Origin: Celerinatantimonas sp046054165 | Lineage (GTDB): Bacteria > Pseudomonadota > Gammaproteobacteria > Enterobacterales > Celerinatantimonadaceae | Assembly: GCF_046054165.1 (NCBI RefSeq) | Contig: NZ_JBFNXK010000002.1 | Coordinates: 1 to 64,000, forward strand | Direction: 5' to 3' | DNA: 64,000 nt | Shown: piece after piece, positions 8,030 through 16,876 of the stretch | How positions within the stretch are numbered: position 1 is the stretch's first letter | Layout: the number at the start of each line of letters is the position of its first letter | The notes under the pieces: generated by a model | Seen by the model: only the letters and a program-made list of their open reading frames with translations | Told to the model about the DNA's origin: nothing | Databases searched by the model: none | Translations under genes and position numbers: made by a program

Positions 8030-9667
8030 TCAAGAGTTACGAATTTTATTGTAACTTCCCGCTGCTGCAACAAAGCCCTCAAACAACGGATGACCATCCC
8101 GAGGCGTTGACGTAAATTCTGGATGGAATTGCGCCGCAATAAACCACGGATGATCTGGGTTTTCAATAATTTCAACCAGCTTTTTATCTGCCGAAAGACC
8201 TGTTACTTTTAATCCGGCTGCTTCAAGCTGCGGCAACAGATTATTATTCACTTCATAACGGTGACGATGACGTTCATAAATTGTCGAACTACCATACAAT
8301 TCACGAACTTTGCTGCCCTTGGTCAAATGACATAACTGAGCCCCAAGGCGCATCGTTCCACCTAAATCAGATTTTTCATCACGGACTTCAACTTTACCTT
8401 CTTCGTTGGTCCATTCAGTAATCAATCCAACAACCGGATACGGTGTCTGTGGATCAAATTCAGTCGAATGTGCATTTTCTAAACCTGCCACATTCCGAGC
8501 GAACTCAATCAATGCAACCTGCATCCCCAAACAAATCCCCAAGTATGGAATTTTGTTCTCACGGGCATACTGCGCTGCCAAAATTTTGCCTTCAATACCA
8601 CGAGAACCAAACCCACCAGGGACGAGAATGGCATCTAAATCAGCAAGCAGATCCGTTCCTTTAATTTCGACATCTTGAGAATCAATATATTTAATTTTGA
8701 CACTCAATCGATTTTTCAAACCGCCATGTTTCAGTGCTTCATTAACCGATTTATAAGCATCTGGCAATTCGACATATTTACCGACCATCCCGATAACAAT
8801 TTCGTTAGTCGGATTGGCTTCTTCATAAATTACCTGTTCCCATTCACTCAAATCAGCTTCAGGGCAATCTAGGTTAAAGCGCTGAGTCACTAACTGATCC
8901 AACCCTTGAGATTTCAACAAGGCTGGGATTTTATAGATACTATCAACATCCCGCAGTGTAATCACCGCCCGTTCAACCACATTGGTAAACAGCGCAATTT
9001 TACTCCGTTCATGAGCTGGGACGGGATGTTCACTCCGACAAATCAGAATATCCGGTTGGATACCAATAGACCGCAGTTCTTTGACCGAATGCTGAGTCGG
9101 TTTGGTTTTCACTTCACCGGATGCAGCCAGATACGGAACCAATGTCAGATGCATAAACATGGTATTTTCACGACCCAGTTCGGTGGCTAACTGCCGAATC
9201 GCTTCTAAAAACGGTTGTGATTCGATATCACCTACAGTACCGCCGATTTCAACCAATGCGACATCGACCCCTTCCCCACCAGCAATCACCCGCTCTTTGA
9301 TGGCATTCGTGATATGAGGAATGACCTGAATGGTTGCACCCAGATAATCACCACGACGCTCTTTACGCAGCACATCGGCATAAATACGACCGGTCGTGAA
9401 ATTATTCCGGCGGGACATTTTAGTCCGGATAAAGCGCTCATAGTGACCTAAATCAAGATCGGTTTCCGCCCCATCTTCGGTAACGAACACTTCCCCATGC
9501 TGGATCGGACTCATTGTTCCAGGATCCACATTAATATAGGGATCCAATTTCATGATAGTGACTTTTAAACCACGGGCTTCGAGAATCGCTGCGAGCGATG
9601 CAGCAGCAATACCTTTCCCAAGCGAGGACACAACGCCCCCGGTAACAAATATATATTTAGTAGTCAT
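8030..9667 (-). CDS. pyrG: CTP synthase
   Basis: Makes CTP from UTP, ATP and glutamine. The N-terminal synthetase domain begins TGGVVSSLGKGI (P-loop, about 9-20) and has the MKLDPYINVDPGTMSP block. The C-terminal class I glutamine amidotransferase has the nucleophile loop LGICLGMQVA (about 376-385) and a catalytic HPE near the end (AAQFHPEFTSTP). The product has 545 residues, as in E. coli. The ATG is at 9667; eno follows as usual. The long A/T-rich gap upstream should hold its promoter. Confidence 0.98.
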   Translation of the reverse strand: MTTKYIFVTGGVVSSLGKGIAAASLAAILEARGLKVTIMKLDPYINVDPGTMSPIQHGEVFVTEDGAETDLDLGHYERFIRTKMSRRNNFTTGRIYADVLRKERRGDYLGATIQVIPHITNAIKERVIAGGEGVDVALVEIGGTVGDIESQPFLEAIRQLATELGRENTMFMHLTLVPYLAASGEVKTKPTQHSVKELRSIGIQPDILICRSEHPVPAHERSKIALFTNVVERAVITLRDVDSIYKIPALLKSQGLDQLVTQRFNLDCPEADLSEWEQVIYEEANPTNEIVIGMVGKYVELPDAYKSVNEALKHGGLKNRLSVKIKYIDSQDVEIKGTDLLADLDAILVPGGFGSRGIEGKILAAQYARENKIPYLGICLGMQVALIEFARNVAGLENAHSTEFDPQTPYPVVGLITEWTNEEGKVEVRDEKSDLGGTMRLGAQLCHLTKGSKVRELYGSSTIYERHRHRYEVNNNLLPQLEAAGLKVTGLSADKKLVEIIENPDHPWFIAAQFHPEFTSTPRDGHPLFEGFVAAAGSYNKIRNS

Positions 9668-9829
9668 GCCGAACCTGAAAATAAGGATAAAAACGGTGAA
9701 TTAAGGAATTCCAAAAGACGGGACAATAGTATATCAGCGACATTGCCTCTCCACAATTCAAACCATTCAATCCGAGCGGTCTTTTTACATTTAAAAGCGC
9801 GTCCGCTATCAAAATTGGACGATCAATAA

Positions 9830-9863
9830 TGTAACAAAGCGATTATGCCACTATCTTGTTACA
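9830..9863. repeat. TGTAACAA inverted repeat upstream of pyrG and acs
   Basis: Perfect eight-base arms, TGTAACAA (9830-9837) and TTGTTACA (9856-9863), are separated by 18 bases, so the arm centres are about 26 bases apart. That is too far for one dimer site but suits two half-sites or a stem. It is about 165 bases from the pyrG start and 270 from acs. The factor is unknown. Confidence 0.45.
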
Positions 9864-9938
9864 AATCAATTTTTGTAATTTTCTTTCAATTTTACCTGCA
9901 AGTATTACAACAAACCCTTTTAAAACTAGTCAATAATT

Positions 9939-9954
9939 CCTGAACCATATCACA
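9939..9954. promoter_or_regulatory. Candidate CRP site upstream of acs
   Basis: CCTGA-N6-TCACA fits the CRP consensus TGTGA-N6-TCACA with one perfect half and a 3/5 match in the other. It lies 177 bases before the acs start. CRP activation of acs is established in E. coli, so the position is sensible, but the left half-site is weak. Confidence 0.35.
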
Positions 9955-10130
9955 TTTTATAAAAAAATTAGTTGTATCAGGCCACTAATATAGCTCTTTT
10001 GTTGCCTCTGAAACTCATTTTTTCATATATTTTTCAATTAATTAACTCTTGTTTATTTGTAAAATTTCATACTTTCTACTATTTGCCTGTTATTTTTTCA
10101 CCAACTAGCTTTAAAGTCTCACCCTAATAC

Positions 10131-12056
10131 ATGAGTATAATAATGATTAACAAAATCAATACGCTGGGTGGATACTTTCATGAGTACCAAAAAAGTATCT
10201 CTAATCCGGAACAATTCTGGGCCCAACAAGCCGAAGAATTCTTTTGGCGCAATCACTGGACCCAAGTCACCGACTGGGATTTTTCAACCCCTAAAATTCA
10301 GTGGTTTGTCGATGCGAAGCTCAATATTACTGAAAATATATTTGAACGAAATTTATATACTCATGGTGATCAACCGGCTATCTATTGGGAGCCTAATGAT
10401 CCACAACGTCCTGAGCGAGTACTAACCTATCGACAACTATTAGCGCAGGTCAACCAATTTGCAAATGCTTTAAAAGACGAAGGGATCCGCAAAGGGGATA
10501 CGGTCACTATTTATATGCCGATGATCCCTGAATTAGCGATTGCCGTACTGGCTTGTGCCCGAATCGGTGCCATCCACTCGGTTGTTTTTGCTGGATTCTC
10601 AGCCAATGCGCTACAAGATCGGATTAAAAATTCAGGCTCTCGAATCGTCCTAACAGCCGATGGTGGTTTTCGGGGCCATAAAACTATTCCGCTCAAATCA
10701 ATTGTGGATGAAGCACTTCAGGGACTTGATCAAGTTACAACAGTTGTGATTTTTGAACATACCCAACAACCCATAGACTGTCATCCTGAACGGGATATTT
10801 CATGGCATGATTTCATCACCGGCAAAAGCAAAGATTGCACTGCTGAAGTGATGGATAGTGAAGATCCATTGTTTATCATTTATACCTCAGGCTCTACAGG
10901 CCAACCCAAAGGCATTGTCCACTCAAGCGGTGGCTATATGGTCTATAGCGCTTATACATTCAAAAATATTTTCCAATATTGCAATGGGGATGTTTATTTT
11001 TGTACCGCTGACATTGGCTGGATCACTGGCCACTCTTATCTCATCTATGGACCACTGTTAAATGCTGCCAAAGTCGTCATGTTTGAAGGGGTTCCCAACT
11101 GGCCCGATCCAGGCCGAATGTGGGAAATTATCGAAAAATATCAGGTTAATCAATTCTATACGGCTCCAACAGCTATCCGTTCACTATTGGCATCTGGAAC
11201 TGAGTTCCTCGAGGATAAAGATTTATCCTCACTAAAAGTTATCGGCACCGTTGGAGAACCCATCAACGAAGACGCCTGGCACTGGGTTCATGATCATGTT
11301 GGGCAAAACCGTTGCCCCATTGTCGATACTTGGTGGCAAACAGAAACTGGAGGTATGATGATCGCCCCTCTGGCCGGAATTACCCCCACTAAACCGTCAT
11401 TTGCAACTCTGCCGGTACCAGGAATTCAGCCCGCCGTCGTCGATGCCGAAGGCAACGAACTCTCAGGCAATTCGGTGACTGGAAATTTATGTATTCGCTA
11501 CCCTTGGCCGGGCATGGCCCGGAGTATTTGGGGCGATCACCAGCGTTATAAAAAAACATATTTCACACCTTTTGCCGGCTATTATTTTTCAGGGGATGGT
11601 GTTCGCCGGGATGAAGATGGCTATTACCGGATCCTTGGGCGAGTGGACGATGTGATCAATGTCTCGGGACATCGTCTCGGTACGGCTGAAATTGAAAATG
11701 CAATCAACGAACATCCACTGGTGAATGAATCGGCGATCGTCGGATATCCGCACCCGATTAAAGGCCAAGGTATTTATGCCTTTGTTGTCTGTCCACAAAC
11801 TTCAACTGGAGGCGAGGAAGGGGTGAAACAAAGTATCCAACGCGGCGTGTCCAAGCGAATTGGTGCGATTGCCAAGCCCGATCTGATCCAAATTGTACCG
11901 GGATTACCCAAAACCCGGAGCGGTAAAATTATGCGACGGATTTTACGCAAAATTGCCGAAGGGGATGCCACCGATCTAGGTGACACCTCGACACTCTTAG
12001 ATGAACAGGTCGTCCAACAGATTATCGATGAGGCTTTAGTTCCGGTGAAACGTTAA
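10131..12056 (+). CDS. acs: Acetyl-CoA synthetase-type acyl-CoA ligase
   Basis: AMP-forming ligase that activates acetate (perhaps propionate) to its CoA thioester through an acyl-adenylate. The 641-residue protein has the P-loop YTSGSTGQPKG (about 251-261), the TWWQTETGG motif whose Trp sets acetate-size specificity in Acs, and GDGVRRDEDGYYRILGRVDDVINVSG spanning the hinge. Near residue 598 TRSGKIMRR holds the catalytic Lys that Pat-type acetylases modify. I used the first ATG of a closely spaced pair; neither has a strong ribosome site, so the N terminus is uncertain by four residues. It sits between mazG and pyrG, which are adjacent in Vibrio. A propionyl-CoA ligase is the main alternative. 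Confidence 0.85.
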   Translation: MSIIMINKINTLGGYFHEYQKSISNPEQFWAQQAEEFFWRNHWTQVTDWDFSTPKIQWFVDAKLNITENIFERNLYTHGDQPAIYWEPNDPQRPERVLTYRQLLAQVNQFANALKDEGIRKGDTVTIYMPMIPELAIAVLACARIGAIHSVVFAGFSANALQDRIKNSGSRIVLTADGGFRGHKTIPLKSIVDEALQGLDQVTTVVIFEHTQQPIDCHPERDISWHDFITGKSKDCTAEVMDSEDPLFIIYTSGSTGQPKGIVHSSGGYMVYSAYTFKNIFQYCNGDVYFCTADIGWITGHSYLIYGPLLNAAKVVMFEGVPNWPDPGRMWEIIEKYQVNQFYTAPTAIRSLLASGTEFLEDKDLSSLKVIGTVGEPINEDAWHWVHDHVGQNRCPIVDTWWQTETGGMMIAPLAGITPTKPSFATLPVPGIQPAVVDAEGNELSGNSVTGNLCIRYPWPGMARSIWGDHQRYKKTYFTPFAGYYFSGDGVRRDEDGYYRILGRVDDVINVSGHRLGTAEIENAINEHPLVNESAIVGYPHPIKGQGIYAFVVCPQTSTGGEEGVKQSIQRGVSKRIGAIAKPDLIQIVPGLPKTRSGKIMRRILRKIAEGDATDLGDTSTLLDEQVVQQIIDEALVPVKR

Positions 12057-12069
12057 ACTAAAGCGGAGC

Positions 12070-12104
12070 CCGTCGCATATTTGGGGATGCGGCGGATTTC
12101 TTTT
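12070..12104 (+). terminator. Likely terminator downstream of acs
   Basis: CCGTCGCAT (12070-12078) pairs with ATGCGGCGG (12087-12095) through eight Watson-Crick pairs and one G-T pair, with an eight-base loop. ATTTCTTTT follows. It begins 14 bases after the acs stop. Confidence 0.7.
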
Positions 12105-12155
12105 ATCACTTTCATCGCGTTTTTTAGACCAGATACGTTTTAAACCAATCCGCTT

Positions 12156-12959
12156 CTAGCCTTGCTTTTCTGTGAGTTTGACCTGTTTCCAAGCGGCTTC
12201 CAAGGTCTCGCTATCACATTCAGCAACCGATTTACCTTGTTGTTTGATCCCCTGTTCTAGTGCTCTAAAGCGCCGTTCAAATTTCTCATTGGCCTGACGT
12301 AGTAGGCTTTCACTATCAAACTTATGCTTGCGAGCCAAATTAACACAGCTAAACATCAGATCACCGATCTCTTCAGCCAGAGCGTCCCGACGCCCCAATT
12401 GCTGTTCAACTTTTACTTCTTCTAACTCTTCGGCTACTTTCTCGATGACCTGTTCCGCATGCTCCCAATCAAAACCGACATTGGCACAACGCTTCTGTAA
12501 CTTTTGTGCCCGACTCAATGCTGGCAAACTCAGTGGCACATCATCCAGCACACTCACAGCAGCTTTTAACTGGCGTTCTTTAGCTTTTTCAGCTTCCCAG
12601 TTTGCAGTCAACGCGGCTTCAGAATGAAAAGACTGCTCACCAAAGACATGGGGATGACGGCGAATTAATTTTTCACAAATACCTTCAATGATTGAAGAAA
12701 AATCAAACAACTGTTGTTCTTTACCCAATTGCGCATAGAACACCACTTGAAACAATAAATCGCCGAGTTCCAAACGTAAATCGGCATAATCTCTCAATCG
12801 AATCGCTTCAGCGACTTCATACACTTCTTCAATCGAACAAGGCACCACCGAATCAAACGTCTGTTTGCGATCCCAAGGACAGCCCATTTCAGGGTCTCGA
12901 AGCTTTTGCATGATCGCTAGAAGTGAATCGAGGGTATAAGGAGCAGACAAGTCAGACAT
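12156..12959 (-). CDS. mazG: Nucleoside triphosphate pyrophosphohydrolase MazG
   Basis: Hydrolyses NTPs and dNTPs to monophosphate and pyrophosphate; in E. coli it also affects ppGpp levels and survival in starvation. The ATG at 12959 gives 267 residues; an upstream TTG at 12971 is less likely. Two MazG folds occur in tandem. The first has CSIEEVYEVAEAI and LELGDLLFQVVF (about 42-85). The second has AEELEEVKVE and LAEEIGDLMFSCVNLAR (about 175-220). These carry the EExxE and ExxD magnesium ligands. relA normally lies directly upstream, but here a plus-strand pectinase gene intervenes. Confidence 0.94.
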   Translation of the reverse strand: MSDLSAPYTLDSLLAIMQKLRDPEMGCPWDRKQTFDSVVPCSIEEVYEVAEAIRLRDYADLRLELGDLLFQVVFYAQLGKEQQLFDFSSIIEGICEKLIRRHPHVFGEQSFHSEAALTANWEAEKAKERQLKAAVSVLDDVPLSLPALSRAQKLQKRCANVGFDWEHAEQVIEKVAEELEEVKVEQQLGRRDALAEEIGDLMFSCVNLARKHKFDSESLLRQANEKFERRFRALEQGIKQQGKSVAECDSETLEAAWKQVKLTEKQG

Positions 12960-13100
12960 AACAGTTCTCAACTTTTAACCGAATAATTGCCATCCATCAT
13001 CAAGCTTTATGAACTAAACCACAAAATAATCACGCATTAAAATTTAATATGAAACGGCTTTTTAAAAAAGGATGGTTATATTCAACTCTGAGGATATCTT

Positions 13101-14609
13101 ATGCGTTTCAATCATCATACCCCGTCACCTTCATCTGAACAATGTGCCGATCCATTAAAACGAAGGTCCTTAAAAGCAGGTCTACTCGGAATTACTGGAC
13201 TTGCAATTGGCTCTGCTCTTCCCAGTGTGAGTTTAGCCAAGGCCCCTGATGTCAACAGCAATACCCCATCCAAAAGTGCTGCCGGTAGTAATCTGATGCA
13301 TTGGGATGAGCCCACTTACCAAGCCATTCTGAGTCGTATCAAAGCGCCTCAATTTCCCAATAAAGATTTTAATATCACCGACTACGGTGCTAAAGCCAAC
13401 CAAGACATCACTAAAGCGGTGGCAAAAGCGATCCAGGCTTGTCATAACGCCGGTGGAGGTCGTGTTGTCATTCCCGCGGGGACTTATCACACAGGCGCGA
13501 TTCATCTGCTCAGTAACGTCAACCTATATATCGCCAAAAACGCCACACTACTGTTCTCAACCGATCAAAAAGATTATCCAAACGTTCTGACTCGTTTCGA
13601 AGGTACAGAGTTGATTAATAGCTCTCCGCTCATTTACGCCTATAAGCAAACCAATATTGCAGTGACCGGTGAAGGCACTGTCGATGGTCAAGCCTCAACA
13701 GCCAACTGGTGGGCATGGAAAGATAAATCCAAACCCAAACCCTATGGACAAGATGCTGATGCCAATAAATTGTTGGAAATGGCCGACTCAGATGTTCCCG
13801 TAAAAGATCGGGTCTTTGGCCGTGGTCACCATCTGCGTCCCTGCTTTATCGAGCCACATACGTCCAGCAATATTCTGATTGAAGGCATTACCATTAAAAA
13901 TTCGCCGATGTGGGAGATCCATCCAACCCTGTCACAAAATATCACCATCCGTAACGTCACCATCGAATCACATGGCCCAAATAACGATGGTTGCGATCCA
14001 GAATGCTGTAAAGATGTGCTGATCGAAGGCTGTAAATTCAATACTGGAGATGACTGTATCGCGATTAAATCGGGTAAAAACCATGATGGTCGCCGCGTCA
14101 ACCAACCTTCCGATGGAATTATCATTCGCAACTGTAAAATGCTCGATGGCCATGGCGGCGTTGTTATGGGCAGTGAATGTTCCGGCCATATCCGACATGT
14201 ATTCATCGAAGACTGTGATATGAGTAGTAAAAACCTGCAACGGGCACTACGCTTTAAAGATAATGCCGTGCGAGGAGGCCACATCGAGCATATTTATATG
14301 CGTAACACCCATGTGGGGACCGTGCTGGAATCTTTCCTAACAATTGATCTGCATTATGCGGAAGGGGCCAATGGGAAATTTATGCCCGTGATCCAAGATA
14401 TTCATATAACGGGAATTCAAAGTGATAACAGCCCACGGATCATGTTCATTGTGTCATTTGAAGGTGCGGTACTCGATCAAATCCACTTTGAAGACTGCCA
14501 CTTCAAAAATACCGAGTTCAGTGACGTCATCGACGTTTCCGGTGAGATCACCATGAAAAACGTGCAGGCGATCCCGAAAACAATGACCAAATCCCTCGGG
14601 ACCATCTAA
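13101..14609 (+). CDS. Exported GH28 polygalacturonase (pectinase)
   Basis: Right-handed beta-helix hydrolase predicted to cleave polygalacturonate (pectin backbone). GH28 catalytic motifs are all visible: NNDGCDPE (about 293), GDDCIAIKSG with the Asp pair (about 316), GHGG with the catalytic-site His (about 351) and the substrate-binding RFK (about 384). The N terminus carries KRRSLK before a hydrophobic stretch and an Ala-rich cleavage region, a Tat signal, so the enzyme should be exported folded. The 502-residue length fits exo-acting members. The ATG is at 13101. It is a single gene on the opposite strand to its neighbours, between mazG and relA, and looks inserted. Endo or exo action cannot be decided from sequence. 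Confidence 0.88.
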   Translation: MRFNHHTPSPSSEQCADPLKRRSLKAGLLGITGLAIGSALPSVSLAKAPDVNSNTPSKSAAGSNLMHWDEPTYQAILSRIKAPQFPNKDFNITDYGAKANQDITKAVAKAIQACHNAGGGRVVIPAGTYHTGAIHLLSNVNLYIAKNATLLFSTDQKDYPNVLTRFEGTELINSSPLIYAYKQTNIAVTGEGTVDGQASTANWWAWKDKSKPKPYGQDADANKLLEMADSDVPVKDRVFGRGHHLRPCFIEPHTSSNILIEGITIKNSPMWEIHPTLSQNITIRNVTIESHGPNNDGCDPECCKDVLIEGCKFNTGDDCIAIKSGKNHDGRRVNQPSDGIIIRNCKMLDGHGGVVMGSECSGHIRHVFIEDCDMSSKNLQRALRFKDNAVRGGHIEHIYMRNTHVGTVLESFLTIDLHYAEGANGKFMPVIQDIHITGIQSDNSPRIMFIVSFEGAVLDQIHFEDCHFKNTEFSDVIDVSGEITMKNVQAIPKTMTKSLGTI

Positions 14610-14626
14610 CCGTTCTCGTCCTGTAA

Positions 14627-14653
14627 GCCCGCCCGTTAATGCAGTCGGCGGGC
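14627..14653. terminator. GC-rich hairpin between GH28 and relA
   Basis: GCCCGCC (14627-14633) and GGCGGGC (14647-14653) form a seven-base perfect stem whose loop contains the relA stop codon. Neither strand has a T-run, so it is not a textbook terminator. It could still slow or protect both converging transcripts. Confidence 0.4.
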
Positions 14654-16861
14654 ATCCAAAATACCAGGCAATTGATTGACTTTTCCCAGCACCCGAGAAA
14701 GCGTATCCAAATTATAGACTTCGACCTCAATATCCATCGTTGCAGTTTGTGTTTTAAGATCGGAGCGAGTATTCATCCCCAGCACATTTACTTTATCATT
14801 CGCTAACACAGTCGTAATATCTCGTAGCAAGCCACTGCGATCATTGGCCATGACACGAATGGTAAGCGAATATCCCCCTGAGTAATTTTCGCCCCAAATG
14901 GCGTCAATCACCCGTTCCGGAGACCGCATTTTTAGCTCTTTTAACTGCTCGCAGTTTTCGCTATGGATACTGATCCCCCGCCCTTGAGTAATAAACCCTT
15001 GGATTTTATCCCCAGGGATCGGCTGACAACAGCGAGCAATGTGGGTCAGTAAGTTGCCTACGCCTTCGACCACAATATGATCTTTGGCCTGCGCTTTTTT
15101 CGCCTGATGCTTCGCCTGAGCCGAATTTTTCTCCAACTGTTCCAGCGCCTGACGATCTTCTTCTTCCGCCGAAGGCTGATGCAACTGAGCTTGCAAATGA
15201 TTAATTAGCTGATTGATACGAACGTCACCGGCACCGATCGCGGCCAACAGATCATCATGCGATTGAACATTGAAACGTTCAATACACGGATCAACATCCG
15301 CCATCTTCAAGCCATGACGAGCCAGCTCCGTATCGAGGATCTCTTTACCTGCAATAATGTTTTTATCGCGATCCTGTTTTTTAAACCACGTTGAAATCTT
15401 ACTGCGAGCCCGAGATGTTTTCACATACCCTAAATTGGGGTTGAGCCAGTCACGACTCGGATTGGGTTCTTTCTGAGTAATAATTTCAATCTGTTCACCG
15501 GTTTGTAGCTGGTAAGTAAACGGTACGATTCGCCCCCCAATTTTGGCGCCAATACACCGATGTCCCACCAAACTATGAACGTAATAGGCAAAATCCAGAG
15601 GCGTGGAGCCCGCAGGCAGATCCACGATTTCCCCCTTCGGAGTAAAAACGTAGACCCGATCATCGAAGACCTGCGAGCGCAGTTCATCCATCATCGTGCC
15701 ATTTTCAGTCATATCTTCCTGCCATTTCAGCAGTTTTCGCAGCCAAGCGATCTTATCTTCATAATCGTTCTTCGCTGTGCTGGTATTTCCCTCTTTATAC
15801 TTCCAGTGAGCCGCGACCCCCAGTTCCGCATCATCATGCATCTTCCGAGTACGGATCTGGATCTCAACCGTTTTTCCAGCTGGACCCATCACCACGGTGT
15901 GAATAGACTGATATCCATTGGGCTTAGGGTTAGCAACGTAGTCATCAAATTCGCTCGGCAGGTGGTGCCACAAAGTATGCACAACACCTAAAGCACCATA
16001 GCAATCCTGTAGCCGTTCGGCGATAATCCGCACCGCCCGCACATCAAATAACTCATCAAACGCCAAATGCTTTTTCTGCATTTTTCGCCAGATACTATAA
16101 ATATGCTTTGGACGACCATACACTTCGGCGCGGATCTCCGACGCTTTCATCTCTTTAGATAACGTCGCTACAAAATCCTCGATATATTTTTCTCGATCGA
16201 GGCGTTTTTCATCCAACTGTTTCGCTATCTGTTTATAGGTATCCGGATGCTGATAACGGAACATTAAATCTTCCAGTTCCCATTTGAGCTGCCCGATCCC
16301 AAGCCGGTTTGCCAACGGAGCATAGATATCTTGGCTCTCTTTGGCCGCGACCACTCGCACATCTTCCGGAGCATCTTTAACGCTGCGCAAATAGCAGATC
16401 CGTTCGGCAATTTTAATCACAATGGCGCGGACATCACCGACCATGGCCAACAACATCCGGCGCACATTATCGATCTGGATGGGGGACAGCTCAGCTGTTT
16501 CGCTGCGCAAATCATGGATAGCATCCATCTGCCCTACTTTACCCTGCAATTCGATCACTTCCGGACGAAACCGCTCAGCCAGTTGCTCATCATTAAACAA
16601 ATGACGCTGCGCAAATGGAAACACCAGTGCCGCTTCCAGGGTCGTAATATCCATATTCAGCGTGATCAGAATTTCCACCATCTCCTTGCCTTTGTTCAGG
16701 CAATTTTGGATCGTCTGTTTATCCTCATCCAACTGACGAAACGATTCACAGATCGCCAATAAAGCCTGCCGCTCACCAAAAGCAATATTCAGCGTTTCCG
16801 CCCATTCATGCTCGTTGGTCAACAACTCTTTATTGATGTGTGTTTCGCGGATAGAAACCAT
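14636..16861 (-). CDS. relA: GTP pyrophosphokinase RelA (stringent response)
   Basis: Ribosome-associated synthetase that makes (p)ppGpp when uncharged tRNA enters the A site. The 741-residue protein matches E. coli RelA in domain order: pseudo-hydrolase (about 25-200, without the HD metal pair, as in LEAALVFPFAQRH), synthetase (about 235-370, VYGRPKHIYSIWRKMQ and DELFDVRAVRI), TGS (about 400-470), helical and zinc-finger regions (IARCCQPIPGD near 630) and a C-terminal ACT domain (about 660-741). The inactive hydrolase separates it from SpoT. It follows rlmD by 15 bases, giving the usual rlmD-relA transcription order. Confidence 0.97.
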   Translation of the reverse strand: MVSIRETHINKELLTNEHEWAETLNIAFGERQALLAICESFRQLDEDKQTIQNCLNKGKEMVEILITLNMDITTLEAALVFPFAQRHLFNDEQLAERFRPEVIELQGKVGQMDAIHDLRSETAELSPIQIDNVRRMLLAMVGDVRAIVIKIAERICYLRSVKDAPEDVRVVAAKESQDIYAPLANRLGIGQLKWELEDLMFRYQHPDTYKQIAKQLDEKRLDREKYIEDFVATLSKEMKASEIRAEVYGRPKHIYSIWRKMQKKHLAFDELFDVRAVRIIAERLQDCYGALGVVHTLWHHLPSEFDDYVANPKPNGYQSIHTVVMGPAGKTVEIQIRTRKMHDDAELGVAAHWKYKEGNTSTAKNDYEDKIAWLRKLLKWQEDMTENGTMMDELRSQVFDDRVYVFTPKGEIVDLPAGSTPLDFAYYVHSLVGHRCIGAKIGGRIVPFTYQLQTGEQIEIITQKEPNPSRDWLNPNLGYVKTSRARSKISTWFKKQDRDKNIIAGKEILDTELARHGLKMADVDPCIERFNVQSHDDLLAAIGAGDVRINQLINHLQAQLHQPSAEEEDRQALEQLEKNSAQAKHQAKKAQAKDHIVVEGVGNLLTHIARCCQPIPGDKIQGFITQGRGISIHSENCEQLKELKMRSPERVIDAIWGENYSGGYSLTIRVMANDRSGLLRDITTVLANDKVNVLGMNTRSDLKTQTATMDIEVEVYNLDTLSRVLGKVNQLPGILDARRLH

Positions 16862-16876
16862 AAAATACCCTTTTAC

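Larger units (their letters stand above)
9668..10130. other. Divergent intergenic region between pyrG and acs
   Basis: 463 bases with no credible gene, A/T-rich towards the acs side. It must carry the pyrG promoter (minus) and the acs promoter (plus). It contains an inverted repeat of TGTAACAA and a candidate CRP half-site palindrome, both listed separately. No -10/-35 pair stands out enough to place either promoter. Confidence 0.7.

Noticed and set aside
13826..14284. A 152-codon open frame antisense to the GH28 gene
   Set aside because: It lies wholly inside a convincing enzyme gene, has no ribosome site or recognisable domain, and its composition follows from the codons of the opposite strand.
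15560..16762. Two 143-codon frames (15560-15991 and 16331-16762) antisense to relA
   Set aside because: Both are inside the conserved relA frame, are rich in His and Gln as antisense of common codons, and show no family resemblance.
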